Under the pieces are notes generated by a model. It saw only the letters and a program-made list of their open reading frames with translations. It ran no database searches and was not told the origin of the DNA. The translations under genes and the position numbers were made by a program. This document shows, one piece after another, positions 55,975-64,000 of a stretch of 64,000 nt of DNA (the first letter of the stretch is position 1; the number at the start of each line of letters is the position of its first letter). The DNA comes from Methylobacillus gramineus (GTDB taxonomy: Bacteria; Pseudomonadota; Gammaproteobacteria; Burkholderiales; Methylophilaceae), in NCBI RefSeq assembly GCF_020532675.1, contig NZ_JAJAVE010000001.1, forward strand, positions 1,364,001 to 1,428,000, read 5' to 3'.

Positions 55975-57177
55975 TCAGCCGTTTTTGGTCTTGAGGGTAT
56001 CAATATGCAAGGCATGGAAGGCATTGCGACTTAGCACACGCTGATAAAACTGCAGCATGCGTTCGGCCTGGATGCGTGATGTCCAACGCTTGGCAGCATA
56101 TTGTTGTGCCGCTTCGCCGAGCTTTGCCCGCTTGCCTGGGTTTGAGAACAAGCTGAATACCTTGGCTGCAAATATACGCTCGTCCTCTGGTGCAATCATT
56201 GCCCCTTCCCCTTCGATCAAAATCGACTTGGTACCCAGCTCTGCCAGCGCCACCACAGGCACACCCTGCGCCATGGCCTCAAGCAATACCAGGCCCTGGG
56301 TTTCCGTTTTGGAGGCAAACACAAATACATCTGCCGCACGGTAACAGGCATTCAACTCCGTATTGCGATCAAGGTAGCCAATAAACCTGATATGATCGGC
56401 CAGCTCGAGTTTTTGGCTTAAGGCATGCAAATGCTTTTCCGCCGGACCTTCACCGGCAATCACCAGCAGCATGTCCGGTTGCTGGCGCCTGAGCTCATTG
56501 GCCATGCGTAATAGAAAATCGATATTCTTTTCAAAGGCTACCCGCCCGACAAACAGAGCCACTGGGCGATCACGGGCAATCCCATGACGATCCCGAAAAT
56601 CATCTCCATTCGCAGCCTCAAAACTTTTGGCCTGTAAGCCAGTAGGAATCACTTCAGCGCTGGCTTTCACACCATACTCACGCAAGGCGTTGAGCATAGG
56701 CTGGGAAGGCGCCACCACGGCATTAACGGCGTTACATTGACGCCGCGAAATACTGATAGCGAGATTACGCGCCATACTTTGTGGGATCCAAGGCAGATAA
56801 TGGTGCAGGTAATCCTCAAAGAAGGTGTGATAGGTTTCCAGGCATGGAATATCGAGTAAATGAGCCAGCTTGAGCCCCAGGTAATGGGCAACAAACGGTG
56901 TGTGGATATGGATGACATCGTAATTTTCATTGCGCAGGTCTGGCAGCATTTTTAATGCAGCGCCATAGCGCATCAATCGATCTTCAGGATCGAAATATAT
57001 CTGGCGGGCGGGCACACGTTTGATCCAGGCTTCATCCTCAGTCACAATACCGTAGTCAGGCGCGATCAGATGCACTTCATGTCCCATTTCCTGCATCTGG
57101 TAAACAAAAGTGCGGATCGAAGTTGAAACCCCATTCACACGGGGGAAATATACATCGGAAATAAATAGGATCTTCAC
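55975..57177 (-). CDS. GT4-family glycosyltransferase
   Basis: The GTG at 57177 has a GGAGAGG ribosome-binding site and gives 400 residues starting VKILFISDVYFPRVNG, the usual GT4 opening; the longer TTG start at 57192 would place the ribosome-binding site inside the gene. The N-terminal acceptor domain carries HIHTPFVAHYLG, and the C-terminal donor domain has GRVAFEKNIDFLL and the E-x7-E motif EAMAQGVPVVAL (preceded by SKTETQGLVLLE). It resembles the alpha-mannosyl/glucosyltransferases that build glycolipids. Acceptor and donor sugars cannot be stated. It is divergent from the outer-membrane protein gene with 111 bases between. Confidence 0.88.
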   Translation of the reverse strand: MKILFISDVYFPRVNGVSTSIRTFVYQMQEMGHEVHLIAPDYGIVTEDEAWIKRVPARQIYFDPEDRLMRYGAALKMLPDLRNENYDVIHIHTPFVAHYLGLKLAHLLDIPCLETYHTFFEDYLHHYLPWIPQSMARNLAISISRRQCNAVNAVVAPSQPMLNALREYGVKASAEVIPTGLQAKSFEAANGDDFRDRHGIARDRPVALFVGRVAFEKNIDFLLRMANELRRQQPDMLLVIAGEGPAEKHLHALSQKLELADHIRFIGYLDRNTELNACYRAADVFVFASKTETQGLVLLEAMAQGVPVVALAELGTKSILIEGEGAMIAPEDERIFAAKVFSLFSNPGKRAKLGEAAQQYAAKRWTSRIQAERMLQFYQRVLSRNAFHALHIDTLKTKNG

Positions 57178-57288
57178 GCGATTCCTCTCCAAAAGGAACT
57201 AGAAATACATGTGAAGACGATACGCGTGGATTATGACGCTTCGATGAACTGCCATGCATTCGTCATATATTTTCTTTAGAGTGATGTC

Positions 57289-58008
57289 ATGAATATTCGT
57301 ACCCTATCCTGGACGGCTGGTTACAGTCTTTGTCTTGCCCTGATCCTGTGCTCCCCCTCTATATTTGCGGCACGCCCCATGGTCACAGACGATGCGCGCG
57401 TGGTAGACCCCAAGAGCTGCCAGCTTGAATCCTGGGTGAAGCGCAACCGCGGAAGCATGGAATACTGGGCCTTACCTGGTTGCAATGTGGGAGAGAGATT
57501 GGAGCTCTCTTTGGGTGGCGCGATCACGCGCGAAGACCGGGCTTCGGAAAATACGGATATTGCGATGCAGGCAAAAACCATTTTCAAGCCGCTGGAAACC
57601 AATGGCTATGGGTATGGATTAGTAGTGGGCTATGCCCAGCACCCACGCCTGGACAACAACTCCAGCATGATAGGCAATGCCTATGCTTACATGCCTATCA
57701 GCGCTTCTTTTTTCAGTGACAAGTTGATATTGCATACCAACCTGGGCGCATTGCATGACAAGGAACTCAGCCGTACCAACATGACATGGGGGATAGGCTC
57801 GGAAATTCCCTTGCCGCATCATCTGGAGTTGATCGCCGAGACATTTGGTGATCACAGGTCACGGCCTTATTACCAGGCCGGGTTGAGATACTGGATCATC
57901 CCGGAGCGGGTGCAGATCGACACCACATATGGCAATCGGCTTGGCACCCAAACCGAGGAGCGCTGGTTCAGTATAGGCTTGCGCCTGCTTTCCGCACCGC
58001 TATGGTGA
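57289..58008 (+). CDS. Outer-membrane/periplasmic protein of unknown function (beta-barrel type)
   Basis: The 239-residue protein has a signal peptide ending PSIFAARP. The mature part has alternating hydrophobic beta strands (ELSLGGAITRED, GYGYGLVVGYAQHP, HLELIAETFGDHRSRPYYQAGLRYW) and an aromatic-rich C-terminal region ending in tryptophan, compatible with an eight- to ten-strand outer-membrane barrel. It opens RPMVTDDARVVDPKSCQLESWV, an opening shared by uncharacterised proteobacterial proteins. I cannot name a function. It is divergent from the glycosyltransferase. Confidence 0.7.
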   Translation: MNIRTLSWTAGYSLCLALILCSPSIFAARPMVTDDARVVDPKSCQLESWVKRNRGSMEYWALPGCNVGERLELSLGGAITREDRASENTDIAMQAKTIFKPLETNGYGYGLVVGYAQHPRLDNNSSMIGNAYAYMPISASFFSDKLILHTNLGALHDKELSRTNMTWGIGSEIPLPHHLELIAETFGDHRSRPYYQAGLRYWIIPERVQIDTTYGNRLGTQTEERWFSIGLRLLSAPLW

Positions 58009-58051
58009 TGCGGAAAGAAGTCATGCGCCAACAGGAAACACGGGTTCCTGG

Positions 58052-58420
58052 CTAGCCAAGAATCAGCAACGCCCACACCACCAGCAGATTGATCAGCGCC
58101 AGCAATACAGCAGCACTACCGATATCCTTGGCCCGCTTGGCCAATTGGTGATTTTCCAGTGAAATACGATCCACGGTAGCTTCAATTGCCGAGTTGAGTA
58201 ACTCAACGATGATCACCAGGAGCACACTGCCTATCATCAAAGCCTTGGCAATGGCGTCATGGCCCAGGTAAAGCGCCAACGGGATGAGTATGACGGCCAG
58301 CGTCACTTCCTGGCGGAAAGCATCCTCGTTACGGTAGGCCGCCTTGATACCATCGACTGAATAACCGAAAGCATTGATCAATCGGCGCAGGCCTGTTTTA
58401 CCCTTGTACGGACTTTCCAT
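58052..58420 (-). CDS. dgkA: Diacylglycerol kinase
   Basis: From ATG 58420 (GAGGAATTC upstream) the protein is 122 residues, the exact size of DgkA. It has three membrane helices and the conserved active-site segments: the AFRQEVTLA stretch and ELLNSAIEATVDR. It phosphorylates diacylglycerol to phosphatidic acid, recycling the lipid from membrane-derived oligosaccharide and envelope synthesis, at the inner membrane. The longer frame to 58594 has no ribosome-binding support. It converges with the outer-membrane protein gene; the starts of dgkA and the phospholipase gene are divergent. Confidence 0.93.
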   Translation of the reverse strand: MESPYKGKTGLRRLINAFGYSVDGIKAAYRNEDAFRQEVTLAVILIPLALYLGHDAIAKALMIGSVLLVIIVELLNSAIEATVDRISLENHQLAKRAKDIGSAAVLLALINLLVVWALLILG

Positions 58421-58551
58421 GAATTCCTCGAGATGATGCAATGACTGATAAGCGCCGCAGTATAGCAAATAGCAACAACCCGCTGCCATTGTCACAATAA
58501 GATCATATTTTTGCCATATACCATTCATGGCCACGCTGCACATTATGCAGC

Positions 58552-59388
58552 ATGACATCCAGCAAGCTATTACAAAAAATGTGCTGGCTGGCACCCTTCG
58601 CCAGCTTCAGTACAGATGCCCAGGCTTGGGGCCTGGTTACCCATGTCTATTTTGCCCAGTCCCTGCTTTGGGCAATGCCCTTGCTGGATCCACGACTGCA
58701 AGCAGCCATCAGGCGATTTCCTGAACTAGTGATGGCAGGTGCCTGCCTGCCCGACCTTGCGATTGTGTCCCGTCGCTTCGGCCATACCCATTATTGGGAA
58801 AATGCGCACCAGCTACTTGCCAGCGCGCATACAGATGAAGAGACTGCCATTGCCATCGGTTATGCCAGCCATCTCTATATCGATGTCATCGCCCACAACC
58901 ATTTTGTCCCCGCACATGAAGCCATGTGGATGGCAAACAGCATGATCACGCACATAGGCGCAGAGTGGGCCATGGATGCCTATCTGGTGCCTCTTATCGA
59001 TAGCTCGCCTGGCACTTTATTACGCAAACACCGTGACTGCATCAGCCGGTTTATTGCTCCCCAGTTTAATTGTTCGCAGCAACAAGCCAGCAATGCCATG
59101 ATGAAACTGGCGCACGCTGACCACCTGCTGAGATTTTCACGACTACCCAACATGATTTACCACGGCATGCGTATGCTGGATAAACGCCTGTTCAGGAATT
59201 TTGCCTTCTATATTGCCAGGACCCAGACCGCACTGAATCATATTGGCACCATGCTGCAAGGCGATCGGCCGCTATGGGAGCCAGAACTCAACCACATCAC
59301 CAATGAACAGATGCAACAATGGCGTAAACGCTGTCTCATCGGACTGAAAAGAGGTCACGCCAGCCCTATTGATTATTTTTCCCAGTAA
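58552..59388 (+). CDS. Zinc-dependent phospholipase C family protein
   Basis: At 278 residues it has a short hydrophobic N-terminus (about 8-25) and then the histidine-rich pattern of the zinc-dependent phospholipase C family: WGLVTHVYFAQ at the mature start, AGACLPDLAIVSRRFGHTH, and ASHLYIDVIAHNHFVP. The Trp, His and Asp residues match the metal-ligand layout. It may hydrolyse phospholipids, but members without proven activity are common. The gene is divergent from dgkA with 131 bases between starts, and the methyltransferase follows 40 bases later. Confidence 0.75.
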   Translation: MTSSKLLQKMCWLAPFASFSTDAQAWGLVTHVYFAQSLLWAMPLLDPRLQAAIRRFPELVMAGACLPDLAIVSRRFGHTHYWENAHQLLASAHTDEETAIAIGYASHLYIDVIAHNHFVPAHEAMWMANSMITHIGAEWAMDAYLVPLIDSSPGTLLRKHRDCISRFIAPQFNCSQQQASNAMMKLAHADHLLRFSRLPNMIYHGMRMLDKRLFRNFAFYIARTQTALNHIGTMLQGDRPLWEPELNHITNEQMQQWRKRCLIGLKRGHASPIDYFSQ

Positions 59389-59428
59389 TCCGTTATAGTA
59401 AAGGCGTTTTTAACCGCCCCTTTTTACT

Positions 59429-60184
59429 ATGTCCCAGCCCATACCTTGCCCTGTATGCGATAGCGCATCTACCGCCTTCGATGTTGTTGACTTCAATAAA
59501 TCATGCGAGGAAATGCGCGGGAAGTTCCTGCCATTGTCAGGCATCCCTATTTATTACTACCGTTGTAGCGCCTGCCAATTCTGTTTTGCCCCAGAATTTT
59601 CCTCATGGCAAACCGAGGATTACGCCAACCATATCTACAACGAAGACTATATTCTGGTTGACCCTGAATATGTGGATATACGCCCCCAGGCCAATGCCCA
59701 AGGCATGATCAGCATGCTGGGAGCACAGAAGGGTCAATTCCGCCATCTGGATTATGGCGGAGGTAGTGGGCTCATGAGTAAGCTGCTTAGGCAAGAAGGC
59801 TGGAACTCAAGCTCTTATGATCCCTTTGTGAATGATGACATCGACCCTGCCAGCCTGGGGCAATTCGACCTCATTACCGCTTACGAAGTATTTGAACACG
59901 TGCCAGATGTGAGGCCACTGATACAACGGCTTTCCAATCTATTGGCGCCACAAGGGATTATCCTGTTCAGCACCATGACCTCGGATGAGAGTATTGTTCC
60001 GGGACAGCGCCTAAGTTGGTGGTATGCCGCTCCCAGAAATGGCCACATCAGCCTGTTTTCAAAGCGCAGCCTGGTGCTGTTAGGGGAAAGAGAACACTTC
60101 AAGTTTGGCAGTTTTTCGAGCGGCTTTCATGCCTACTGGCGCAACATCCCCTCCTGGGCATCGCATGTATTGCGAGAGGCATAG
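59429..60184 (+). CDS. Class I SAM-dependent methyltransferase with N-terminal zinc ribbon
   Basis: The 251-residue protein opens CPVCDSAST and has a second cysteine pair in CSACQFCF, which would form a zinc ribbon (about 8-52). The methyltransferase core starts with LDYGGGSGLMSKLL as SAM motif I (about 109-117) and continues with DLITAYEVFEHVPDV. This is the layout of the C-methyltransferases and of Methyltransf_23-type enzymes acting on sugars or small molecules. No substrate can be assigned. It converges with the PAP2 gene. Confidence 0.85.
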   Translation: MSQPIPCPVCDSASTAFDVVDFNKSCEEMRGKFLPLSGIPIYYYRCSACQFCFAPEFSSWQTEDYANHIYNEDYILVDPEYVDIRPQANAQGMISMLGAQKGQFRHLDYGGGSGLMSKLLRQEGWNSSSYDPFVNDDIDPASLGQFDLITAYEVFEHVPDVRPLIQRLSNLLAPQGIILFSTMTSDESIVPGQRLSWWYAAPRNGHISLFSKRSLVLLGEREHFKFGSFSSGFHAYWRNIPSWASHVLREA

Positions 60185-60214
60185 AGCAGCGTGTGCAGTG
60201 ATGAAAATTGGCGC

Positions 60215-60754
60215 TTACATCAACAGAAAAGATGAAGAAGCTACCAATGCCCCGATTGCCGCTCCGGCGAGCACATCACTGGGATAGTGCAAGCCAAGCA
60301 CTACGCGGGAGATTGCCACCAGGGTAGCAAACGGTATCAGGAGCAAGCTGAGCTCAGGGTAATATGACAGTGCAACAAAAGTGAAAGCCACTGCATGCAG
60401 GGTGTGCCCCGAGGGGAAGCTGAATTTGTCCAGCGGCTTGCCAGCTAACCAGATATCCTGGTGCACCTCGTAGGGCCTAGGCCTCAAGGTTTTTCCCTTG
60501 AGCCATTTATATAGCAAGGTACCAAACAGGCCCACGGCTATCATATGCAAGCTAGGCAGCACCCCTGCCTCGCCATGGGTTAAAACTACGCCCAGCATGA
60601 TGGCATACCAGAACATGCCATCACCTAAACGGCTGATTAGGCGAAACATCCACCTGACCATGCGGTAATGGCTGGTACGGTTGACTTTGATACACAGCGC
60701 ACTGTCGAGGGCACTGATGCGATCAAGATAATCAGTAAGCAGACGGTTTTGCAT
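60215..60754 (-). CDS. PAP2-superfamily phosphatase, membrane-bound
   Basis: The 179-residue protein has five predicted membrane helices and the three PAP2 motifs: KGKTLRPRP (about 85-93), PSGH (about 113-116) and SRVVLGLHYPSD (about 148-159), with catalytic His residues in the last two. It likely removes phosphate from undecaprenyl pyrophosphate, phosphatidate or similar lipids on the periplasmic side. Its convergent neighbour is the methyltransferase. Confidence 0.88.
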   Translation of the reverse strand: MQNRLLTDYLDRISALDSALCIKVNRTSHYRMVRWMFRLISRLGDGMFWYAIMLGVVLTHGEAGVLPSLHMIAVGLFGTLLYKWLKGKTLRPRPYEVHQDIWLAGKPLDKFSFPSGHTLHAVAFTFVALSYYPELSLLLIPFATLVAISRVVLGLHYPSDVLAGAAIGALVASSSFLLM

Positions 60755-60863
60755 GCATGCAGAATCACATGCAGCTGTGACAATCTGGTGTCAGTTAGCT
60801 GAATTTATCGTGACATCAATTCAGTAATTCAATTGACTGGTAGGAGTACCAGCAAGATATTTC

Positions 60864-62222
60864 TTAACTTGTGACCTGCTTGACCACAGCGGCAATCTTT
60901 TCAGCCAGTGCCTGCACCAGCACCTGATCCTGCCCTTCCACCATGACCCGGATCTTCGGTTCGGTTCCGGAGGCACGCAACAACACCCGCCCATTGCCAT
61001 TCAACGTTTGCTCGGCTGATTGCACAGCGGCCTGCACCTCGACGTTATCATCCAGGTTCAGCCGTTGCGCTACCTTGACGTTGATCAACACTTGCGGATA
61101 AAGCGGCAGGCTGGCGCGCAACTGGGCCAGGGTCTGGTTTGAAGCACGCAAGGCAAACAGGACTTGTAGCGCAGCAATGATGCCATCCCCACTACTATGC
61201 TTGTCCAGGCAGAGGATATGCCCGGAGTTCTCACCACCGACCTGCCAACCATTGGCATTGAGTAACTCAAGCACATATCGATCACCCACTTTCGCGCGCT
61301 GAAATGGAATCTGCGCTTTGGCCAGGGCATGTTCCAGTGCGAGGTTGGTCATCAAGGTGCCCACCACGCCACCACCCAGCCTGTCACGCTGCTTTCTATG
61401 CATAGCTATAATGTAGAGCAACTGGTCACCATCCAGCAGATTGCCTTCACTATCGACCATGACCACACGATCACCATCGCCGTCAAAGGCAATGCCCAGG
61501 TCTGCCTGCTGATCGACAACCGCTTTGCACAAGGCCTCAGGATGAGTAGATCCCGCATCCAGATTGATATTGAGGCCATTCGGCTGATTACCGATACTGA
61601 TCACCTCAGCGCCAAGTTCATGGAACACCGGCGGTGCCACGTGATAGGTCGCACCATGGGCGCAATCCAGCACGATTTTCAGCCCACGCAAATCCATGGC
61701 ATTGGGGAAGGTACTCTTGCAGAACTCAATATAGCGGCCTGCCGCATCGTCAATGCGCTTCACACGCCCGAGTTGCTCGGACACCACCAGCGCCATCGGC
61801 TTTTCCAGCTCATCCTCAATCGCAAGCTCCACCTCATCAGGCAGTTTGGTGCCTTGCGCAGAAAAGAACTTGATGCCATTGTCTTCAAAAGGATTATGCG
61901 ATGCAGAGATTACCACACCCGCCTGGGCCCGCTGAGCGCGGGTGATATGAGCAATCGCAGGTGTAGGCAACGGACCGGTCAAACGCACATTCACCCCGGC
62001 AGCACACAGGCCTGCCTGCAATGCAGACTCAAACATATAGCCAGAAATCCGGGTATCCTTGCCGATAATGACGGTAGGCTTGGTACCTGGCACCAGATGA
62101 TGATCCATGCGCGTCAATACACGACCAGCGGCATAGCCCAAACGCATGACAAAATCAGGCGTAATCGGGAACTCCCCTACACGACCACGTATACCATCGG
62201 TACCAAAATATTTTCTGCTCAT
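60864..62222 (-). CDS. glmM: Phosphoglucosamine mutase
   Basis: The 452-residue enzyme opens [11 protein letters not shown] and has the catalytic loop ISASHNP with Ser108, the metal loop [11 protein letters not shown], sugar loop GGENSGH and phosphate loop [11 protein letters not shown]. It converts glucosamine 6-phosphate to the 1-phosphate for UDP-GlcNAc, needed for peptidoglycan and lipopolysaccharide. It is placed directly downstream of folP with 57 bases between them, as in E. coli ftsH-folP-glmM. Confidence 0.98.
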   Translation of the reverse strand: MSRKYFGTDGIRGRVGEFPITPDFVMRLGYAAGRVLTRMDHHLVPGTKPTVIIGKDTRISGYMFESALQAGLCAAGVNVRLTGPLPTPAIAHITRAQRAQAGVVISASHNPFEDNGIKFFSAQGTKLPDEVELAIEDELEKPMALVVSEQLGRVKRIDDAAGRYIEFCKSTFPNAMDLRGLKIVLDCAHGATYHVAPPVFHELGAEVISIGNQPNGLNINLDAGSTHPEALCKAVVDQQADLGIAFDGDGDRVVMVDSEGNLLDGDQLLYIIAMHRKQRDRLGGGVVGTLMTNLALEHALAKAQIPFQRAKVGDRYVLELLNANGWQVGGENSGHILCLDKHSSGDGIIAALQVLFALRASNQTLAQLRASLPLYPQVLINVKVAQRLNLDDNVEVQAAVQSAEQTLNGNGRVLLRASGTEPKIRVMVEGQDQVLVQALAEKIAAVVKQVTS

Positions 62223-62279
62223 TATGTTATCTGTCTTAATGTTTGATTGATGTGCTTGAGTAATTGCTTTGACTGGTGC

Positions 62280-63122
62280 TCAGCCGTGCGTCAGGACTGC
62301 ATTGACTACCTTCAAGGCATCCACTGTTGCCTTGACATCATGTACCCGCACAATACTCGCCCCTTTCATGGCCGAAATCACCGATGCTGCCAGGCTTGCA
62401 TGCAAGCGCTGGTCAACATCACTACCAACAATCTGGCCAAGGATGGATTTACGTGAGAGGCCGACAAGCAAGGGGCGCCCCAATGAAAGCAGCTCTGGCA
62501 ATGCTTCCAGCAAGGCAATGTTATGCACGGTACGCTTGCCAAAACCAAAGCCTGGATCCAGCACAATGCGCTCCGCGGCAATCCCCGCTTGCTGTAAGGT
62601 CTGTAGACGCTTCAGCAAAAAGCGTTTTACCTCTTGTACCACATCATCATAGTGTGGCTCTAGCTGCATGGTCTGTGGGGTGCCCTGCATATGCATGAGG
62701 CAGATGCCTGCATTACCTGCTGCTGCAGCGTCTATTGCTCCAGGTTCCTGCAAAGCGCGAATATCATTAATGATGGCCGCCCCTGCATTCACGGCTTCGC
62801 GCATCACGGCCGGTTTATAAGTATCAATCGACAGTGGTACATCGACCTCTGCCGCTAATCGCTCAATGACAGGAATGACGCGGCTTAACTCTTCATCAAG
62901 GCTGACAGGCGTGGCATTGGGGCGGGTAGATTCTCCACCGATATCCAGGATAGCAGCACCCTCTGTCACTAATTTCCGTGCGTGTGCAACAGCAAGCTCG
63001 GTAGACGCATAGCGACCACCATCAGAAAATGAATCTGGCGTGACATTGACGATACCCATGACATGGGCCTGGGCAAGATCCAATTGATAACGGCCACAAA
63101 TAAAATTGGTAGAGTTGGTCAT
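62280..63122 (-). CDS. folP: Dihydropteroate synthase
   Basis: ATG 63122 gives 280 residues; GTG 63140 falls inside the stem of the upstream hairpin and is less likely. The signatures MGIVNVTPDSFSDGG and DIGGESTRPNA are complete. It joins p-aminobenzoate to dihydropterin pyrophosphate for folate and is the sulfonamide target. It sits between ftsH and glmM on the minus strand. A stable hairpin begins 11 bases before the start codon. Confidence 0.96.
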   Translation of the reverse strand: MTNSTNFICGRYQLDLAQAHVMGIVNVTPDSFSDGGRYASTELAVAHARKLVTEGAAILDIGGESTRPNATPVSLDEELSRVIPVIERLAAEVDVPLSIDTYKPAVMREAVNAGAAIINDIRALQEPGAIDAAAAGNAGICLMHMQGTPQTMQLEPHYDDVVQEVKRFLLKRLQTLQQAGIAAERIVLDPGFGFGKRTVHNIALLEALPELLSLGRPLLVGLSRKSILGQIVGSDVDQRLHASLAASVISAMKGASIVRVHDVKATVDALKVVNAVLTHG

Positions 63123-63133
63123 CGTAATGATAA

Positions 63134-63177
63134 AGGCCACAAGTCTCGAATAAATGCTGTCGAGTGACTTGTGGCCT
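63134..63177 (-). promoter_or_regulatory. Long inverted repeat between ftsH and folP
   Basis: AGGCCACAAGTC (63134-63145) is perfectly complementary to GACTTGTGGCCT (63166-63177), and TCGA on both sides of the 20-base loop extends it. The hairpin falls between the ftsH stop and the folP start; there is no T run after it, so it is not a canonical terminator. Confidence 0.6.
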
Positions 63178-63193
63178 ATTGAGAGTTAAATGA

Positions 63194-64000
63194 TTATATT
63201 TTGGCGGCTGGCTGAGGGGTTGGCTCAGCGGTGGTACCACCACCGCTATCACTATCCGCCGCTGGTTTATTCTTGACTACCGGCACCTTGGGTGGACGTG
63301 GTGGCTTGCCATCCATAATGTCGTGGATCTGTTCGGCATCAATGGTTTCCCATTCAAGTAATGCTGCGGTCATGGCCTCAACCTTTTCCCGATGATCTTC
63401 AAGCAGATGACGGGCGACTGCATATTGCTCGTCAAGAATACGGCGAATTTCCGCATCCACTTTCTGCTGGGTTGCTTCGGATATCGTCTTGGATGACATA
63501 TTACCGAACATCGAATCCTGCTCACTACCCGCATACACCATGGTGCCCAAGAGATCAGACATACCATATTTGGTCACCATATCCCGCGCCAATTTCGTGG
63601 CACGTTCAAAGTCATTGGAGGCACCGGTAGACATCTGGTTCATGAAAATCTCTTCAGCAATACGCCCACCGAACAGGATGGAAATCTCTTCCAGCATCTT
63701 GTCCTTGTAGTTGCTGATGCGATCATGCTCTGGCAACTGCCATGTCAGGCCAAGCGCCCAGCCACGCGGCATGATAGTGACCTTGTGCACAGGATCAGCG
63801 TGTGGCAACAACGCAGCGACAACAGCATGGCCAGACTCGTGGTAGGCCGTATTACGGCGCTCCTCTTCACGCATGATCATGGACTTGCGCTCAGGACCCA
63901 TGAATATCTTGTCCTTGGCATCTTCAAAATCCTGCATATCCACCGTGCGTTTGTTACGCCGTGCTGCAAACAGCGCAGCCTCGTTGACCAGATTAGCCAA
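63194..64000 (-). CDS. ftsH: ATP-dependent zinc metalloprotease FtsH, C-terminal part (5' end outside window)
   Basis: The window ends inside the gene; 268 C-terminal residues are present. They include the end of the AAA+ small domain (ANLVNEAALFAARR), the zinc motif HESGH, and the third-ligand region, with the C-terminal tail ending PAAKI. FtsH is a membrane-anchored AAA+ protease that degrades misfolded membrane proteins and LpxC. It precedes folP and glmM on the minus strand, as in E. coli. Confidence 0.98.
   Translation of the reverse strand: MANLVNEAALFAARRNKRTVDMQDFEDAKDKIFMGPERKSMIMREEERRNTAYHESGHAVVAALLPHADPVHKVTIMPRGWALGLTWQLPEHDRISNYKDKMLEEISILFGGRIAEEIFMNQMSTGASNDFERATKLARDMVTKYGMSDLLGTMVYAGSEQDSMFGNMSSKTISEATQQKVDAEIRRILDEQYAVARHLLEDHREKVEAMTAALLEWETIDAEQIHDIMDGKPPRPPKVPVVKNKPAADSDSGGGTTAEPTPQPAAKI

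Noticed and set aside
58421-58594. N-terminal extension of DgkA
   Set aside because: The 122-residue form from ATG 58420 is the family length with its own ribosome-binding site.

Overview
The window reads as a contiguous piece of a betaproteobacterial chromosome. Gene content and protein style suggest the Nitrosomonadales, most likely a methylotroph of the Methylophilaceae type: a histidine kinase of the MoxY kind, a cytochrome-like membrane protein, a PEP-CTERM protein, and many conserved housekeeping blocks (dapA-bamC, suhB/trmJ, the isc operon, ftsH-folP-glmM). This family-level placement is an inference from gene types, not a database match. No insertion sequence, prophage, CRISPR array or rRNA operon is visible; the region is mostly core genome with a few accessory loci.

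Layout. 1-3.3 kb: the end of a phosphomannomutase/phosphoglucomutase, a retropepsin-like membrane protease, a frameshifted GNAT acetyltransferase and pgm. 3.4-5.7 kb: tRNA-Lys(CTT) with a clear promoter and terminator, a PilZ/YcgR-type c-di-GMP effector, a 45-residue membrane peptide gene, and a membrane protein with one heme-c motif. 5.8-10.3 kb: HAD phosphatase, YqiA-like esterase, dapA, bamC and a metallo-beta-lactamase-fold hydrolase. 10.4-17.4 kb: a small lipoprotein, a secretin-like protein, a DUF7931-like protein and the ribosomal oxygenase roxA on the minus strand, then bcp, slyD, a small membrane protein and mutS.

17.5-24.6 kb is the most interesting part. A TonB-dependent receptor stands back to back with a NarL-type histidine kinase/response regulator pair, which converges on a second pair whose kinase resembles MoxY. 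A 17-bp inverted-repeat motif occurs three times in the intergenic gaps here, in consistent orientation to what lies downstream, and two gaps carry stand-alone terminators suggestive of small RNAs.

24.6-33.8 kb: suhB, then trmJ, cysE and the full iscR-(nifS-like)-iscS-iscU-iscA-hscB-hscA-fdx iron-sulfur assembly operon, with a readable promoter overlapping an IscR type-1 operator. 33.9-42.2 kb: a MASE1-PAS-GGDEF-EAL protein, a phosphate-selective-type porin, a beta-carbonic anhydrase and SulP transporter pair downstream of a perfect FNR-type box, and a bactofilin. 42.6-45.2 kb: lysS and prfB, the latter with the programmed +1 frameshift. 45.4-54.5 kb: a PEP-CTERM trypsin-like protease, pstSCAB with a Pho-box-like promoter, and a FecI/FecR/FecA-type iron-uptake regulatory triplet under a Fur-like box. 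54.6-64 kb: dadA, a GT4 glycosyltransferase, an outer-membrane-type protein, dgkA, a zinc phospholipase C family protein, a methyltransferase, a PAP2 phosphatase, glmM, folP and the 3' part of ftsH.
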